DNA of 64,000 nt from a bacterium (GCA_905221195.1 CAJNCF010000008.1:1-64000), one strand, 5' to 3'. Shown: positions 1 to 10,292, counted from the first letter of the stretch. Numbers and translations are program-made. The notes: generated from the sequence alone by a model not told the origin.

Positions 1-2243
1 ATCCAGTAGAATCACTAACAGTAAGTAAAGATGGAAAAGTAATTGGTACTTATACACTTGTGAAAGATCCAAGTGGCCTACCAACTGGAGAAGTGAAATT
101 CGTACCAAGTGATAAGTCATATGTAGGTAAAGTTCCAGCAGCAACTGTACAAGTAAAAGATGCGAATGGAACACCAACAACTGCAACTTACACACCAACA
201 TTTACAGAAGTAAATCCAACAGGTAAGGACTCGACAACTACAGGATTGCAAGGATTTGTTCAAAAATCTCCAATCGTCTTTAACCAAAAAGATGAAACGG
301 ATAATACAACTGTAAACTTTGATACGGGTCACGAAAAAGTAACATTCAAAGAAGATACCTTAACATTGGTGAATGCAGCTGGAGATAAAGTGACAACAGT
401 TACTGTACCAGATGTTGGAACTTATGAATTAAAAGATGGCGCGATTACATTCACTCCATTGAAAACATTCAAAGGGAAAACTGAAGGGGTCACAGTCCAA
501 GTTGAAGATGCAAATGGTAAAATCATTAAGAAAACATATGTACCTAATGTTGTAGAAGTTCTTCCAACTGGTAAAGATACAACATCAACAGGACTTCAAG
601 GAAAAGTACAAACAGGAAAACCTGAATTCACACCAGGTTCTTCAGAAGTACCAATGAACGATGAAGTAGCGGCAACCTTTGAAGATGGTAATATTACGAA
701 GACATTTGACAAAGTTGGAACATATACAGTAGCAAAAGATGGAACAGTAACATTTACACCAGACAAAGCGTTCAGTGGAGAAGCCCCAGAAGTAACGGTT
801 AAACGTGTAGATAAGAATGGAACATCCGTAACAGCGAAGTACAAACCAACGGTTACAAAAGTAACACCAAGTGGAAAAGATACAACATCAACAGGACTTC
901 AAGGAAAAGTACAAACAGGAACACCAGTGTTTACACCTGGAAATCCAGAAGTACCAATGGATGATGAGTCACCAGCAACATTCGAAGATGGAAACATCAC
1001 GAAGACAGTTGATAAAGTTGGAACATATACAGTAGCAAAAGATGGAACAGTAACATTTACACCAGATAAAGCGTTCAGTGGAGAAGCCCCAGAAGTAACG
1101 GTTAAACGTGTAGATAAGAATGGAACATCCGTAACAGCGAAGTACAAACCAACGGTTACAAAAGTAACACCAAGTGGAAAAGATACAACATCAACAGGAC
1201 TTCAAGGAAAAGTACAAACAGGAACACCAGTGTTTACACCTGGAAATCCAGAAGTACCAATGGATGATGAAGTAGCAGCAACATTCGATAATGGTCAAAT
1301 CAGTAAGAAAGTTGATAAAGTAGGAACATATACAGTAGCAAAAGATGGAACAGTGACATTCACACCTGATAAGGACTTCGTTGGAGAAGCCCCAGAAGTA
1401 ACGGTTAAACGTGTCGATAAGAACGGAACAGCTGTAACAGCGAAGTACAAACCAATAGTAGCTAAAGTATTACCAACTGGTGAAGGTTCAGAAACAGAAG
1501 GTGCAAAAGGAAAACCACAAACATCAAGAGTTGTCTTCGATAAGAAAGATGAAGATAAATCAACAGTAAACTTCAATAAAGGTGATGAAACAGTAGCATT
1601 AAATCCATCGACATTAACATTAGTGGATAAAAATGGAAATCCTTCTACAGAAGTAAAAATTCCAGGTGAAGGAACATATACATTAGCGAATAATGTTATT
1701 ACATTCACACCAGAAAAAGACTTTACTGGTAAAGCTACTGGAGTAACGGTGCAAGTTAAAGATATTAATGGTACATCTATTGAGAAAACTTATACACCAA
1801 CTGTTCGTGCTGTTACACCAACGCCATCAACACCATCAACTCCAAGTAAGGAAAAAGAAACGTTATACGTAGATGCAAACGGTAAGCCTCTTCAACCAGC
1901 TAAGAAGGGACAACATCCGCAAGATAACATTCCAGGCTATGAATTTGTTGGTACAGAAACAGATGCAAATGGCAATGTACGTCATCTATATCGCAAGATT
2001 CAATCTACAATTCCAGTTGAGCCAATTCAACCAACTGCTCCAACTATGCCTGAACAACCAGCACAACCAGAAGTGCCAACTAGTCCAGCGCAATCAGTTC
2101 AACCAACAGAAGTGAAAGAAGTTGAAGCTAAACGTGAATTGCCAAATACTGGTACAGAAGATCAGGCTAGTCTTGCAGCACTTGGACTTCTTGGAGCCTT
2201 GAGTGGACTTGGACTTCTTGCTAGTAAGAAGAAAGAGGACTAA
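1..2243 (+). CDS. LPXTG-anchored CshA-type fibrillar surface protein, C-terminal part (5' end outside window)
   Basis: The reading frame is open to base 1, so the start lies upstream and about 747 residues are visible. They consist of CshA-type fibril repeats, each about 100 residues and ending in a V-P-T/S-G-K/E motif. Three copies are nearly identical at DNA level with a 303-base period (about 580, 883 and 1186). A proline-rich stalk follows, then LPNTG at 2139-2153, a hydrophobic helix and a KKKED tail, which is the standard sortase A wall-anchoring signal. CshA-family proteins form surface fibrils that bind fibronectin and other bacteria; the exact ligand here is inferred only from family. 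It is paralogous to the complete gene downstream, including its 3' flank. An upstream GTG at base 60 is in frame but is not the true start. Confidence 0.9.
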   Translation, partial: PVESLTVSKDGKVIGTYTLVKDPSGLPTGEVKFVPSDKSYVGKVPAATVQVKDANGTPTTATYTPTFTEVNPTGKDSTTTGLQGFVQKSPIVFNQKDETDNTTVNFDTGHEKVTFKEDTLTLVNAAGDKVTTVTVPDVGTYELKDGAITFTPLKTFKGKTEGVTVQVEDANGKIIKKTYVPNVVEVLPTGKDTTSTGLQGKVQTGKPEFTPGSSEVPMNDEVAATFEDGNITKTFDKVGTYTVAKDGTVTFTPDKAFSGEAPEVTVKRVDKNGTSVTAKYKPTVTKVTPSGKDTTSTGLQGKVQTGTPVFTPGNPEVPMDDESPATFEDGNITKTVDKVGTYTVAKDGTVTFTPDKAFSGEAPEVTVKRVDKNGTSVTAKYKPTVTKVTPSGKDTTSTGLQGKVQTGTPVFTPGNPEVPMDDEVAATFDNGQISKKVDKVGTYTVAKDGTVTFTPDKDFVGEAPEVTVKRVDKNGTAVTAKYKPIVAKVLPTGEGSETEGAKGKPQTSRVVFDKKDEDKSTVNFNKGDETVALNPSTLTLVDKNGNPSTEVKIPGEGTYTLANNVITFTPEKDFTGKATGVTVQVKDINGTSIEKTYTPTVRAVTPTPSTPSTPSKEKETLYVDANGKPLQPAKKGQHPQDNIPGYEFVGTETDANGNVRHLYRKIQSTIPVEPIQPTAPTMPEQPAQPEVPTSPAQSVQPTEVKEVEAKRELPNTGTEDQASLAALGLLGALSGLGLLASKKKED

Positions 2244-2290
2244 TCAATCTCATTGATGTTCATTGTTTGTAGTGAACAAGAAATCCTTAA

Positions 2291-2322
2291 AACTGATGAA
2301 TCATTTGATTCATCAGTTTTTT
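2291..2322 (+). terminator. Rho-independent terminator of first adhesin gene
   Basis: A perfect 12-base-pair stem (ACTGATGAATCA with its complement, nearly no loop) is followed by six T residues, 48 bases after the stop codon. The same stem sequence recurs after the second adhesin gene. Confidence 0.85.
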
Positions 2323-2390
2323 GACGTACGATGACTATCTTGTACATTCGAGGTAATAAAGCTATAAGTGTTCAAAAACAAGTTATAGTG

Positions 2391-2447
2391 AAAAATCTCC
2401 AGATTAGTGGACTCAAAAGTAGTTCCTAAACTGGAGATTTTATTTTT
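2391..2447 (+). terminator. Second hairpin downstream of first adhesin
   Basis: An inverted repeat AAAATCTCCAG (2392-2402) pairs with CTGGAGATTTT (2431-2441) and is followed by T-rich sequence. It could terminate transcription in either direction. A homologous hairpin sits at the same relative place after the second adhesin (9159-9210). Confidence 0.6.
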
Positions 2448-2725
2448 ATGCTTATTCCCTATGCCTTCATACTTCTATAAAATGTATTTATTATTGTATA
2501 GAAATCATTTCAGAAGATATGACTCATATTTGTTGCTTTCTAATAAACTGTAATTCATGAGACCTTTTACTAGTATCATTTTGTTATTTAAAAGCTGATT
2601 TAGCTTTTGTCTCTGAAATAAAAAGAAATCAAATTCTTTTTAATTTAATCTATAAAATGATATAATGTATAAAGTTATGTGTGTAATTTATTATGCATTT
2701 ATATATAAATAAAAAGGAGAAAAAA

Positions 2726-5700
2726 ATGTTTAAATTGAATAAGCAAAAAAAAGACCACCGCTTTTTCTGTGGGAATAAGTACGAGAAATATTCTATTAAA
2801 AAACTAAAAGTCGGTGCAGCAAGTGTATTGGTTGGTACAGGATTTCTATTCGGTTACAATTTGGATCAAGTAAGCGCTAATGAGCAAAATACTGAGACTA
2901 CAACTATTGTAACACCAAAGGATGGAACTGAACTTCAATCTGCGGATAAGGTAGAGGTTGCGACTGAACCAAAACAAGAAAAGACTCCAGAAGTAGTTAC
3001 AGAAACACCAAAATCTGAAACGAAAGAAGAAGCGGTTACAGCAACAAGTCCGCAAGTGGGTGAAACTAAGGAAGCTCCTGTAACCAAGGAAACTCCTGAA
3101 ACTAAGGAAGTATCAGAAAATAAGTCAAACAAAGTAGACCAAGAAGCTGTTAACTCATCTACGTTGAGAGCTAACTTAGCAGATTTGGAAACTCAAATTG
3201 AACGTATCCGAGGAAATAAAAAACAAGCCTCTCAAATCCAAAATGCTGAAAAACTTGTTGCGGAAGCTAAACAATATCTAGAAGCTTCAGGGGCTACTCA
3301 ACAAGAAGTAGACGCGAAAGCTAAAGAAATTAGCTCATTAACTTCTATCTTAAAATCAATTAAAGCAGAAGAAACAGTAAAAGAAAATAAAAACCAAGAC
3401 AGCCGTAATGGTAAAAAGATGGAAGAAGGTGTCGGTTTTAGAACAGATACAGCTGCGGGTACAGGTATCTCAGCGGATGTAAAAGATGCAACAAGTACGC
3501 CAGCTGCAACAAGAGATGGTTATACTGATAGAGCAACTGCAGAAGCACTAACTAAACAAATTACATGGTTAGATTTTGGTGATGTTGCTAACTGGCAAAA
3601 TGTAGATAATGAAGGTGGAAGGATCTACTTAAAAGAAGGTTCAATTTATAAAAAAGAAGTGATTTCAGGATACGTTATTAATATCAAAGTGAAATCATTG
3701 AAACCTTTCCAAGCAACAGAAATCTATAGAAAACGTATGGAAGCAGCTAATGCTTCAGAAGAAGAAAAAGCAACTTTCAATCCAAATGCTACAAACCAAC
3801 ATTTTGGTGATGAAAGTGGACCTTCTAGAGTAACAGCTAACGAACAAGATGGTACGTGGTCTGAAGTTCGAAATAATGGAATTAATACAGGAAATAAGAA
3901 GACAGCAATTGGAGCAGGTGCTTGGTCAAATATTGGGGTACAATTTGAAATTAGCGCAACTTATAAGGGGAAAAACGTTCGTCCAGCAGTTATTATGAAT
4001 GATTCTGAGAGTGCAAACCATGGAGAAAATATCATTTTAACAACAAATGGTAGCCCGTGGGAGCGCGTGATTGAATTGAAAAAAGAAAGGTTTGTAGGAG
4101 GAACATTTACACCTACACCTTATAAACCAATAAATAATTATAATTTAAGACATGAAGATTATCCGGAATCAGGAGGTCGAAATAATGCAGGTCAGTTATT
4201 ATGGCATTTAAGAGATGGTTTTCTAACTTTTGCTGATGGAAAAAAATTTGCTCCGAAATATATGACCAACCCGGATCAAGAAATGGGAGGTCTAGGAACA
4301 GGAGTATTTGGTCCTGTTACTTCTTCTGGTGGTTATAGTCTTCCAATATTGATGACGAAAGATGCAACTGAAGTTGGATTGTATATTTTATCATCAGGGA
4401 TACAAACTGCTATGATGGGTGTGATTCCAATTGATGAAGGAGATGCTCCTGAAAGTTATGGGAAAGCATCTCATACGATTAATACTGTAAATGGTGTAAC
4501 GGGTGGTGAAGTAAAACAACCATATTTAGGAAGTACACGACCAGATATGGATACAGGTACTACTAAAGATTGGTATGGTGATGATAATGATATCGATGCT
4601 GACGAAGGTGTAAATCAATTACTTCCTGAAAACCTTAAAGGAAGTGAAGGAAATATTATTAAAGCTAATATTTCTAAATCTGGGAACTATACATTAAATG
4701 TTCAAGCGCATACAGGTGGTGCAGAGAAAGCTTACATTCGTTCTTGGATTGACTTTAATAAAAATGGTCAATTTGATGCAGATGAAGCTTCTGAAATAGC
4801 TACTATTACAACAGATGGTACTGTAAAACTAAACTTTAAAAATAAGAGATCAGCTGATGTAGAAACGCTACTAGAGGCAGGAGCAAGAGTTCGTATTGCA
4901 ACTGAAGAATCAGAAATTGAAAATCCTACAGGAACTGCATTTTCTGGGGAAGTAGAAGACTTTATTGCAAAAATTACACATCCACCAAAAGGTGAAAAGA
5001 AAACGACTGTTGGAAACATAAAAGAAACTCAACGTGAAGAAATTCACTTTACAGCACAAGGTAAAAATGTATATCTGGAAGATCATCCAAATGCAGAGAT
5101 TGATACAACTGTTCAACCAACATATATTGATAATAAAACTGGTCAAGAAGTGACATTAGCAAGTGATGGTACTTATACAGTTGAAGGCGAAGGTACTTAT
5201 AAATTTGCTATTTCAGATAATGGAAAAGATGTAAAAGTTGAATTTACTCCAGCAGATGGTTTTGTTGGTAAAGCAAATGGTATTACAATTCGTCGTCAAG
5301 ATACGAATAAAACTACAACAGATTGGGGTACTCCTGATGCTACAACTCTTCCAAATGTAAATGATTCATTAAATACAATGGATGGATTGTATATTCCAGA
5401 AGTAACAGTTCCAACTTCAGTAAATGCAACTCCAGTTAATGCTGAAAGTCAAAACTTACAAGGCTTACCACAAAAAGGTAAACCAACATTTAATGTTGAA
5501 ACTTCACCAACTCCAGTGACAGCTTCAGCTAAATATCCAGCAAAATTAGTGGATCCAAGAACAAATACAGTTACAGAATTAACAACAGTAGATGCATTTG
5601 AACAAGGGACAACTAATAAGATTGGTACGTATACTATTGTACCTGAAACAGGAGAAGTTACATTTACACCAAATAAAGACTTCAAAGGAATTCCAGCACC

Positions 5701-8700
5701 AGCAACTATTTCTGCTGATGTAGAATTAACGCATGACAAAGATGGAAATGTAACAACTAAAACATTACAAGCTACTTACAGTCCAACGATTATTCCAGTA
5801 ACGCCAACAGCTACACCATCAGAAACAGTTGATATCCAAGGTGCAGAACAATCTAAAGAAGTAACATTCACAGCAGGTAAAGCTACTGTAAATAATGAAG
5901 AAGTAGAAGTACCAATGGATACTAACGAATACAAACTATTAGGTGAAGATGGACAACCAGCAGAATCAGTACCAGCTAAGAACCCAGCAGGAGAAGTAAT
6001 TGGTACTTACACACTTAAAGTTGTAGATGGAAAACCAACAGCTGTATTTACGCCAACAAACAAACTATACTCTGGAGACGTTAAACCAGTAACAATCCAA
6101 GGTAAAGATACAAACGGAACAGCTGTAACAACAACATACACACCAAGAATTACTCCAGTAGTACCAACAGGAACACCTGTAGCAACAGAAGGAATTCAAG
6201 GTGCAACACAAGAAGGAACACCAACATTTACACAAGGTAATGATAAAGTTCCGATGAAGATTGATGCAGACCAACCAGCGAAATTAGTAGATCCAGAAAC
6301 TGGAAAACCAACTAATGAAACAACAATTCCAGCAAAAGATGAAACTGGAAAACAAGTTGGAACATACACAATCGAACCAACAACTGGAAAAGTAACATTC
6401 ACACCAAATAAAGATTTCGCAGGAACACCAGTACCAGCGACAGTAGAAGCAAAAGATGCGAATGGAACACCAGCAACAGCTAAGTACACACCAACAGTAA
6501 AAGGTGCAACCCCAACAGCTACACCATCAGAAACAGTTGATATCCAAGGTGCAGAACAATCTAAAGAAGTAACATTCACAGCAGGTAAAGCTACTGTAAA
6601 TAATGAAGAAGTAGAAGTACCAATGGATACTAACGAATACAAACTATTAGGTGAAGATGGACAACCAGCAGAATCAGTACCAGCTAAGAACCCAGCAGGA
6701 GAAGTAATTGGTACTTACACACTTAAAGTTGTAGATGGAAAACCAACAGCTGTATTTACGCCAACAAACAAACTATACTCTGGAGACGTTAAACCAGTAA
6801 CAATCCAAGGTAAAGATACAAACGGAACAGCTGTAACAACAACATACACACCAAGAATTACTCCAGTAGTACCAACAGGAACACCTGTAGCAACAGAAGG
6901 AATTCAAGGTGCAACACAAGAAGGAACACCAACATTTACACAAGGTAATGATAAAGTTCCGATTGATGAAGAAGTAGCACCAACATTAGAAGGTGTAAAT
7001 CCTGAAGGAAAAGTTGTAGTACCAGGAGAAGGAACATACACAGTTGACAAAGACGGTAAAGTAACCTTCACTCCAGAACCGCAGTTCACAGGAACAGCAA
7101 AAGGAGTAACAGTAAAACGTGTAGATAAGAACGGAACACCAGTAACGGCAACATACACACCAACAGTTACCCCAGTAACACCAGAAGGAACCCCTGCAGA
7201 AACTATAGGAATTCAAGGAGCAACACAAGAGGGAACACCAACATTTAAACCAGGAAACCCTAATGTGCCAATCGATGAAGAAGTAGCCCCAACATTAGAA
7301 GGAGCAAATCCTGAAGGGAAAGTTGTAGTACCAGGAGAAGGAACATACACAGTTGACAAAGACGGTAAAGTAACCTTCACTCCAGAACCACAGTTCACAG
7401 GAACAGCAAAAGGAGTAACAGTAAAACGTGTAGATAAGAACGGAACACCAGTAACGGCAACATACACACCAACAGTTAAACCGGTAACACCAACAGGTGA
7501 GAACTCAGAAACTGAAGGACCAAAAGCTAAGCCACAAACATCAACAATCGTGTTTGATAAGAAAGATCAAGACAATACTACAGTAAACTTCGATAAAGGT
7601 CATGAAAATGTAGCGTTAGATCCAACAACGACAACATTAGTTGGAAAAGATGGAAAACCTACTACAGAAGTGAAAGTACCAGGAGAAGGAACATACACAT
7701 TAGCAAATAATGTTATTACATTCACACCAGAAAAAGACTTCGCAGGAAAAGCTACTGGAGTTACAGTTCAAGTAAAAGATGCGAACGGAACAAAAGTTGA
7801 AAAAACTTACACACCAACAGTTCGCCCAGTTACAACATTTGTAGATGAAGCTGGAAATCCAATTACTGTAGATAAGAATAATACACCAGTTGTACCTGAA
7901 GAGGATGGAACACAATCTAAGAAAGACATTCCAGGTTACCGCTTCGTAGAAACTAAGAAACTTCCAAATGGAGATACAGAGCACGTCTACGAAAAAGTTA
8001 AGACATCATTCAAGGATAAAGAAGGAAACGAGATTCCAGGTAATCCAAGTGAAGATGGCGAACAACCTAAGAAAGATATCCCAGGTTACCGCTTCGTAGA
8101 AACTAAGAAACTTCCAAATGGAGATACAGAGCATGTCTACGAAAAAGTTAAGACATCATTCAAGGATAAAGAAGGAAACGAGATTCCAGGTAATCCAAGT
8201 GAAGATGGCGAACAACCTAAGAAAGATATCCCAGGTTACCGCTTCGTAGAAACTAAGAAACTTCCAAATGGAGATACAGAGCATGTCTACGAAAAAGTTA
8301 AGACATCATTCAAGGATAAAGAAGGAAACGAGATTCCAGGTAATCCAAGTGAAGATGGCGAACAACCTAAGAAAGATATCCCAGGTTACCGCTTCGTAGA
8401 GACTAAGAAACTTCCAAATGGAGATACAGAGCACGTCTACGAAAAAGTAACAACACCAACTCCATCAGTTGAAAAACCAAGAATTATTGCACGTGACACA
8501 GAAGGGAATATCATTCCAGGATTTGAATTCGATATGCTGTCACCAATCTTGGATATTCCTGAGTATGAGTATGTAGGTGAAGAGCCTCTTTCTGATGGTA
8601 CAATCAAACGTATCTATAAGAAAGTGAAGAAATCGACAATACCAGCAAAACCATACAGTCCAACACCAACACAAATTACAGAAAAAGTATTAACAACGTT

Positions 8701-9031
8701 TGTGGATGAAAACGGTAATGTGATTATTCATGAAGAAAATGGTTCACATCCAGGTAGAGAAATAGAAGGATATGAGTTGATTGGTATCAAACGAGATTCT
8801 AGAGGCAATGTTCGCAATGTTTACCGTAAGATTCAATCTCAAAAACCAGTACAACCGGTAGAGCCAGCAACTCCAGCACAACCAGTACAGCCAACAGAAG
8901 TGAAAGAAGCTGAAGGTAAACGCGAATTGCCAAATACTGGTACAGAAGACAATGCTCGTCTAGCAGCACTTGGACTTCTTGGAGTATTGAGTGGATTTGG
9001 TCTTGTAGCTCGTAAGAAGAAAGAAGACTAA
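2726..9031 (+). CDS. YSIRK/LPXTG-anchored giant CshA-type fibrillar adhesin (2101 aa)
   Basis: The ATG at 2726 is chosen because AAGGAG lies just upstream and the signal peptide begins there; a longer frame from 2693 lacks a ribosome site. Order of parts: YSIRK-type signal (KYSIKKLKVG..., cleavage near VSA-NE, about residue 52); a charged, T/E/K-rich coiled segment to about residue 230; a non-repetitive region with a DDNDIDADEG stretch and a GEVED motif near residue 741, as in CshA_NR2/GEVED domains; CshA fibril repeats to about residue 1700; four 50-residue repeats containing IPGYRFVETKKLPNGD; a proline-rich stalk; LPNTG at 8927-8941; hydrophobic helix; KKKED tail. The family mediates adhesion through wall-anchored fibrils. 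It is a tandem paralogue of the preceding gene. Internal DNA repeats are nearly identical, so copy number may vary between strains. Confidence 0.92.
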   Translation: MFKLNKQKKDHRFFCGNKYEKYSIKKLKVGAASVLVGTGFLFGYNLDQVSANEQNTETTTIVTPKDGTELQSADKVEVATEPKQEKTPEVVTETPKSETKEEAVTATSPQVGETKEAPVTKETPETKEVSENKSNKVDQEAVNSSTLRANLADLETQIERIRGNKKQASQIQNAEKLVAEAKQYLEASGATQQEVDAKAKEISSLTSILKSIKAEETVKENKNQDSRNGKKMEEGVGFRTDTAAGTGISADVKDATSTPAATRDGYTDRATAEALTKQITWLDFGDVANWQNVDNEGGRIYLKEGSIYKKEVISGYVINIKVKSLKPFQATEIYRKRMEAANASEEEKATFNPNATNQHFGDESGPSRVTANEQDGTWSEVRNNGINTGNKKTAIGAGAWSNIGVQFEISATYKGKNVRPAVIMNDSESANHGENIILTTNGSPWERVIELKKERFVGGTFTPTPYKPINNYNLRHEDYPESGGRNNAGQLLWHLRDGFLTFADGKKFAPKYMTNPDQEMGGLGTGVFGPVTSSGGYSLPILMTKDATEVGLYILSSGIQTAMMGVIPIDEGDAPESYGKASHTINTVNGVTGGEVKQPYLGSTRPDMDTGTTKDWYGDDNDIDADEGVNQLLPENLKGSEGNIIKANISKSGNYTLNVQAHTGGAEKAYIRSWIDFNKNGQFDADEASEIATITTDGTVKLNFKNKRSADVETLLEAGARVRIATEESEIENPTGTAFSGEVEDFIAKITHPPKGEKKTTVGNIKETQREEIHFTAQGKNVYLEDHPNAEIDTTVQPTYIDNKTGQEVTLASDGTYTVEGEGTYKFAISDNGKDVKVEFTPADGFVGKANGITIRRQDTNKTTTDWGTPDATTLPNVNDSLNTMDGLYIPEVTVPTSVNATPVNAESQNLQGLPQKGKPTFNVETSPTPVTASAKYPAKLVDPRTNTVTELTTVDAFEQGTTNKIGTYTIVPETGEVTFTPNKDFKGIPAPATISADVELTHDKDGNVTTKTLQATYSPTIIPVTPTATPSETVDIQGAEQSKEVTFTAGKATVNNEEVEVPMDTNEYKLLGEDGQPAESVPAKNPAGEVIGTYTLKVVDGKPTAVFTPTNKLYSGDVKPVTIQGKDTNGTAVTTTYTPRITPVVPTGTPVATEGIQGATQEGTPTFTQGNDKVPMKIDADQPAKLVDPETGKPTNETTIPAKDETGKQVGTYTIEPTTGKVTFTPNKDFAGTPVPATVEAKDANGTPATAKYTPTVKGATPTATPSETVDIQGAEQSKEVTFTAGKATVNNEEVEVPMDTNEYKLLGEDGQPAESVPAKNPAGEVIGTYTLKVVDGKPTAVFTPTNKLYSGDVKPVTIQGKDTNGTAVTTTYTPRITPVVPTGTPVATEGIQGATQEGTPTFTQGNDKVPIDEEVAPTLEGVNPEGKVVVPGEGTYTVDKDGKVTFTPEPQFTGTAKGVTVKRVDKNGTPVTATYTPTVTPVTPEGTPAETIGIQGATQEGTPTFKPGNPNVPIDEEVAPTLEGANPEGKVVVPGEGTYTVDKDGKVTFTPEPQFTGTAKGVTVKRVDKNGTPVTATYTPTVKPVTPTGENSETEGPKAKPQTSTIVFDKKDQDNTTVNFDKGHENVALDPTTTTLVGKDGKPTTEVKVPGEGTYTLANNVITFTPEKDFAGKATGVTVQVKDANGTKVEKTYTPTVRPVTTFVDEAGNPITVDKNNTPVVPEEDGTQSKKDIPGYRFVETKKLPNGDTEHVYEKVKTSFKDKEGNEIPGNPSEDGEQPKKDIPGYRFVETKKLPNGDTEHVYEKVKTSFKDKEGNEIPGNPSEDGEQPKKDIPGYRFVETKKLPNGDTEHVYEKVKTSFKDKEGNEIPGNPSEDGEQPKKDIPGYRFVETKKLPNGDTEHVYEKVTTPTPSVEKPRIIARDTEGNIIPGFEFDMLSPILDIPEYEYVGEEPLSDGTIKRIYKKVKKSTIPAKPYSPTPTQITEKVLTTFVDENGNVIIHEENGSHPGREIEGYELIGIKRDSRGNVRNVYRKIQSQKPVQPVEPATPAQPVQPTEVKEAEGKRELPNTGTEDNARLAALGLLGVLSGFGLVARKKKED
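5803..6962 (+). repeat. Internal 708-base duplication in the adhesin gene
   Basis: Roughly 450 bases from about 5803 to 6254 are repeated essentially unchanged at about 6511-6962, an offset of 708 bases (236 codons). Both copies encode the block starting TATPSETVDIQGAEQ and ending GNDKVP. The near-perfect DNA match suggests recent duplication or gene conversion. Confidence 0.85.
7906..8455 (+). repeat. Tandem 150-base repeats in the adhesin gene
   Basis: Units begin at 8006, 8156 and 8306, preceded by a partly matching unit from about 7906, with an exact 150-base (50-codon) period and only a few base differences. They encode copies of SFKDKEGNEIPGNPSEDGEQ followed by the PKKDIPGYRFVETKK block. 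The module resembles MucBP-like stalk repeats. Confidence 0.9.
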
Positions 9032-9077
9032 TCTTTCGAAATGCTGTTTATAGTTCTGAATGAACAGATAATCCCCT

Positions 9078-9110
9078 AAACTGATGAATCAAATGATTCA
9101 TCAGTTTTTT
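9078..9110 (+). terminator. Terminator of second adhesin gene
   Basis: Stem AAACTGATGAATCA pairs perfectly with TGATTCATCAGTTT and is followed by T residues. The core stem is the same as in the terminator at 2291-2322. Confidence 0.85.
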
Positions 9111-9158
9111 GGGAAATTAGAGAAATGCATAGTAAGAGAGTCATAACAAGGTATATTG

Positions 9159-9212
9159 AAAAATCTCCAGACTAGTGAACTAAATTCATAGTTTCTAGTT
9201 TGGAGATTTTAT
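9159..9212. terminator. Second hairpin downstream of second adhesin
   Basis: AAAATCTCCAGACTAG (about 9160-9175) pairs with CTAGTTTGGAGATTTT (9195-9210) with one wobble. It is homologous to the hairpin at 2391-2447. Because it lies between convergent genes and has A- and T-rich flanks, it could serve both strands. Confidence 0.6.
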
Positions 9213-9305
9213 ATTTGAACTTTTCTTGTATTGATTCGGTCTAGATTAAATGGACATCTAAAATATTTTCATTTTTCTGTCTGATTTAGTATGACCGATT
9301 TCCCT

Positions 9306-10259
9306 TTACTTTCCATATTTTTGGTAAAAATCAACTTTTACTTGGATGAAGGTTTTAGCTTCACGTAGGAGTTGGAGGAGCGTGGCGCGGGTTTCAAATT
9401 CTTCTCTTGTCTTGGGCAGACTGCGGTTGCGAAAGACTTCTAGATAGCGTTCAATTTCATCTAGTAAATCAGAAGCAGGATTTTTCTGGCTTAGTTGCCC
9501 TGCAATTTTTGAAAAGAGTTGTGCTAAAATCAGGCTCTCACTGGCAGCTAGATGACAGGTGTTAATCTGCTGGGCCATATTTCGCAGGATACGACTTTGT
9601 CGCTGTCTCATCTCAAAGTAGTGGATGTGGTAGTCGGTCTGGTGAAAGAGGTGGTCAGAGTGATCTAGGTAGACCAGTCTGAGGGCTTCTTCTAAAAGGG
9701 TGTCCAATTCTTCAACCAGCTGTGCTCGATTGCGTCCATCTCCTCTGGATAAGTAATATTTAAAGCGCTGGAGTATATCTTTTAACTTTTCTTCTACCAG
9801 CGTGTGGTAGTACTGGATTTCCTTCTCTCGTGAAGGCATATAGAGATTGACTAGTAGAGCAAACCCTGTACCGATAGCAAAGAGAAGAAATTCATTGACT
9901 AGAAGGTATGGAGAGGTTGACTCTTGTACCAAGAGATGGCTAACCAAAACGCTACTTGGTGTGATACCAATTTCCCAGCCCATCTTGTAGGCTAGAGGAA
10001 CGTAGAGAGCCAGATAGAGACCAAGGCTCCAGATATGAAATCCGCTCAAGTGAAAAGCCAGAACACCGATAGCCAGAGCTAGGAGCATGGAAAAGAGTCG
10101 ATTTTGTGCCAGTTTTAAAGTACTTCTACGGGTATCAGATAAACTTAAGAGAGCGATAATTCCAGCTGAGACAGCTGAAGAAAGATTGAGAAAATAAGCG
10201 ACAAAACAGGCTAGACAGGTAGCTAAGATGAGTTTGGTCGTACGTTGGCTAATAGACAT
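9306..10259 (-). CDS. Aromatic acid exporter (ArAE/FUSC-like) family membrane protein
   Basis: This 317-residue protein has an N-terminal half (residues about 1-145) of closely spaced hydrophobic segments, then a soluble helical C-terminal half. That matches the Gram-positive aromatic-acid-exporter family (formerly DUF939). The predicted role is an efflux or membrane-integrity function; the substrate is unknown. It lies downstream of sstT on the same strand with a 67-base gap that contains a weak hairpin, so it may be partly co-transcribed. An AGGA ribosome site precedes the ATG at 10259. It converges with the adhesin gene. Confidence 0.75.
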   Translation of the reverse strand: MSISQRTTKLILATCLACFVAYFLNLSSAVSAGIIALLSLSDTRRSTLKLAQNRLFSMLLALAIGVLAFHLSGFHIWSLGLYLALYVPLAYKMGWEIGITPSSVLVSHLLVQESTSPYLLVNEFLLFAIGTGFALLVNLYMPSREKEIQYYHTLVEEKLKDILQRFKYYLSRGDGRNRAQLVEELDTLLEEALRLVYLDHSDHLFHQTDYHIHYFEMRQRQSRILRNMAQQINTCHLAASESLILAQLFSKIAGQLSQKNPASDLLDEIERYLEVFRNRSLPKTREEFETRATLLQLLREAKTFIQVKVDFYQKYGK

Positions 10260-10292
10260 AAGGATTTCCTAATAAGTTAGAATAAAAGTGGA

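Larger units (their letters stand above)
2244..2725. other. 482-base intergenic region between the two adhesin genes
   Basis: It holds the two hairpins listed separately, then about 200 bases of AT-rich sequence with no recognisable gene. Near its end is a likely promoter for the second adhesin, with -10 TATAAT at 2661-2666; no convincing -35 is seen. The ribosome binding site AAGGAG lies just before the ATG at 2726. Confidence 0.6.

Noticed and set aside
596..1708. Minus-strand frames with similar repeated protein sequence inside the adhesin genes
   Set aside because: They are antisense images of the CshA repeats; repetition simply reflects the coding strand.
7906..8455. CRISPR-like array
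   Set aside because: The period is 150 bases with no variable spacers, and the repeats are in frame in a surface-protein gene.
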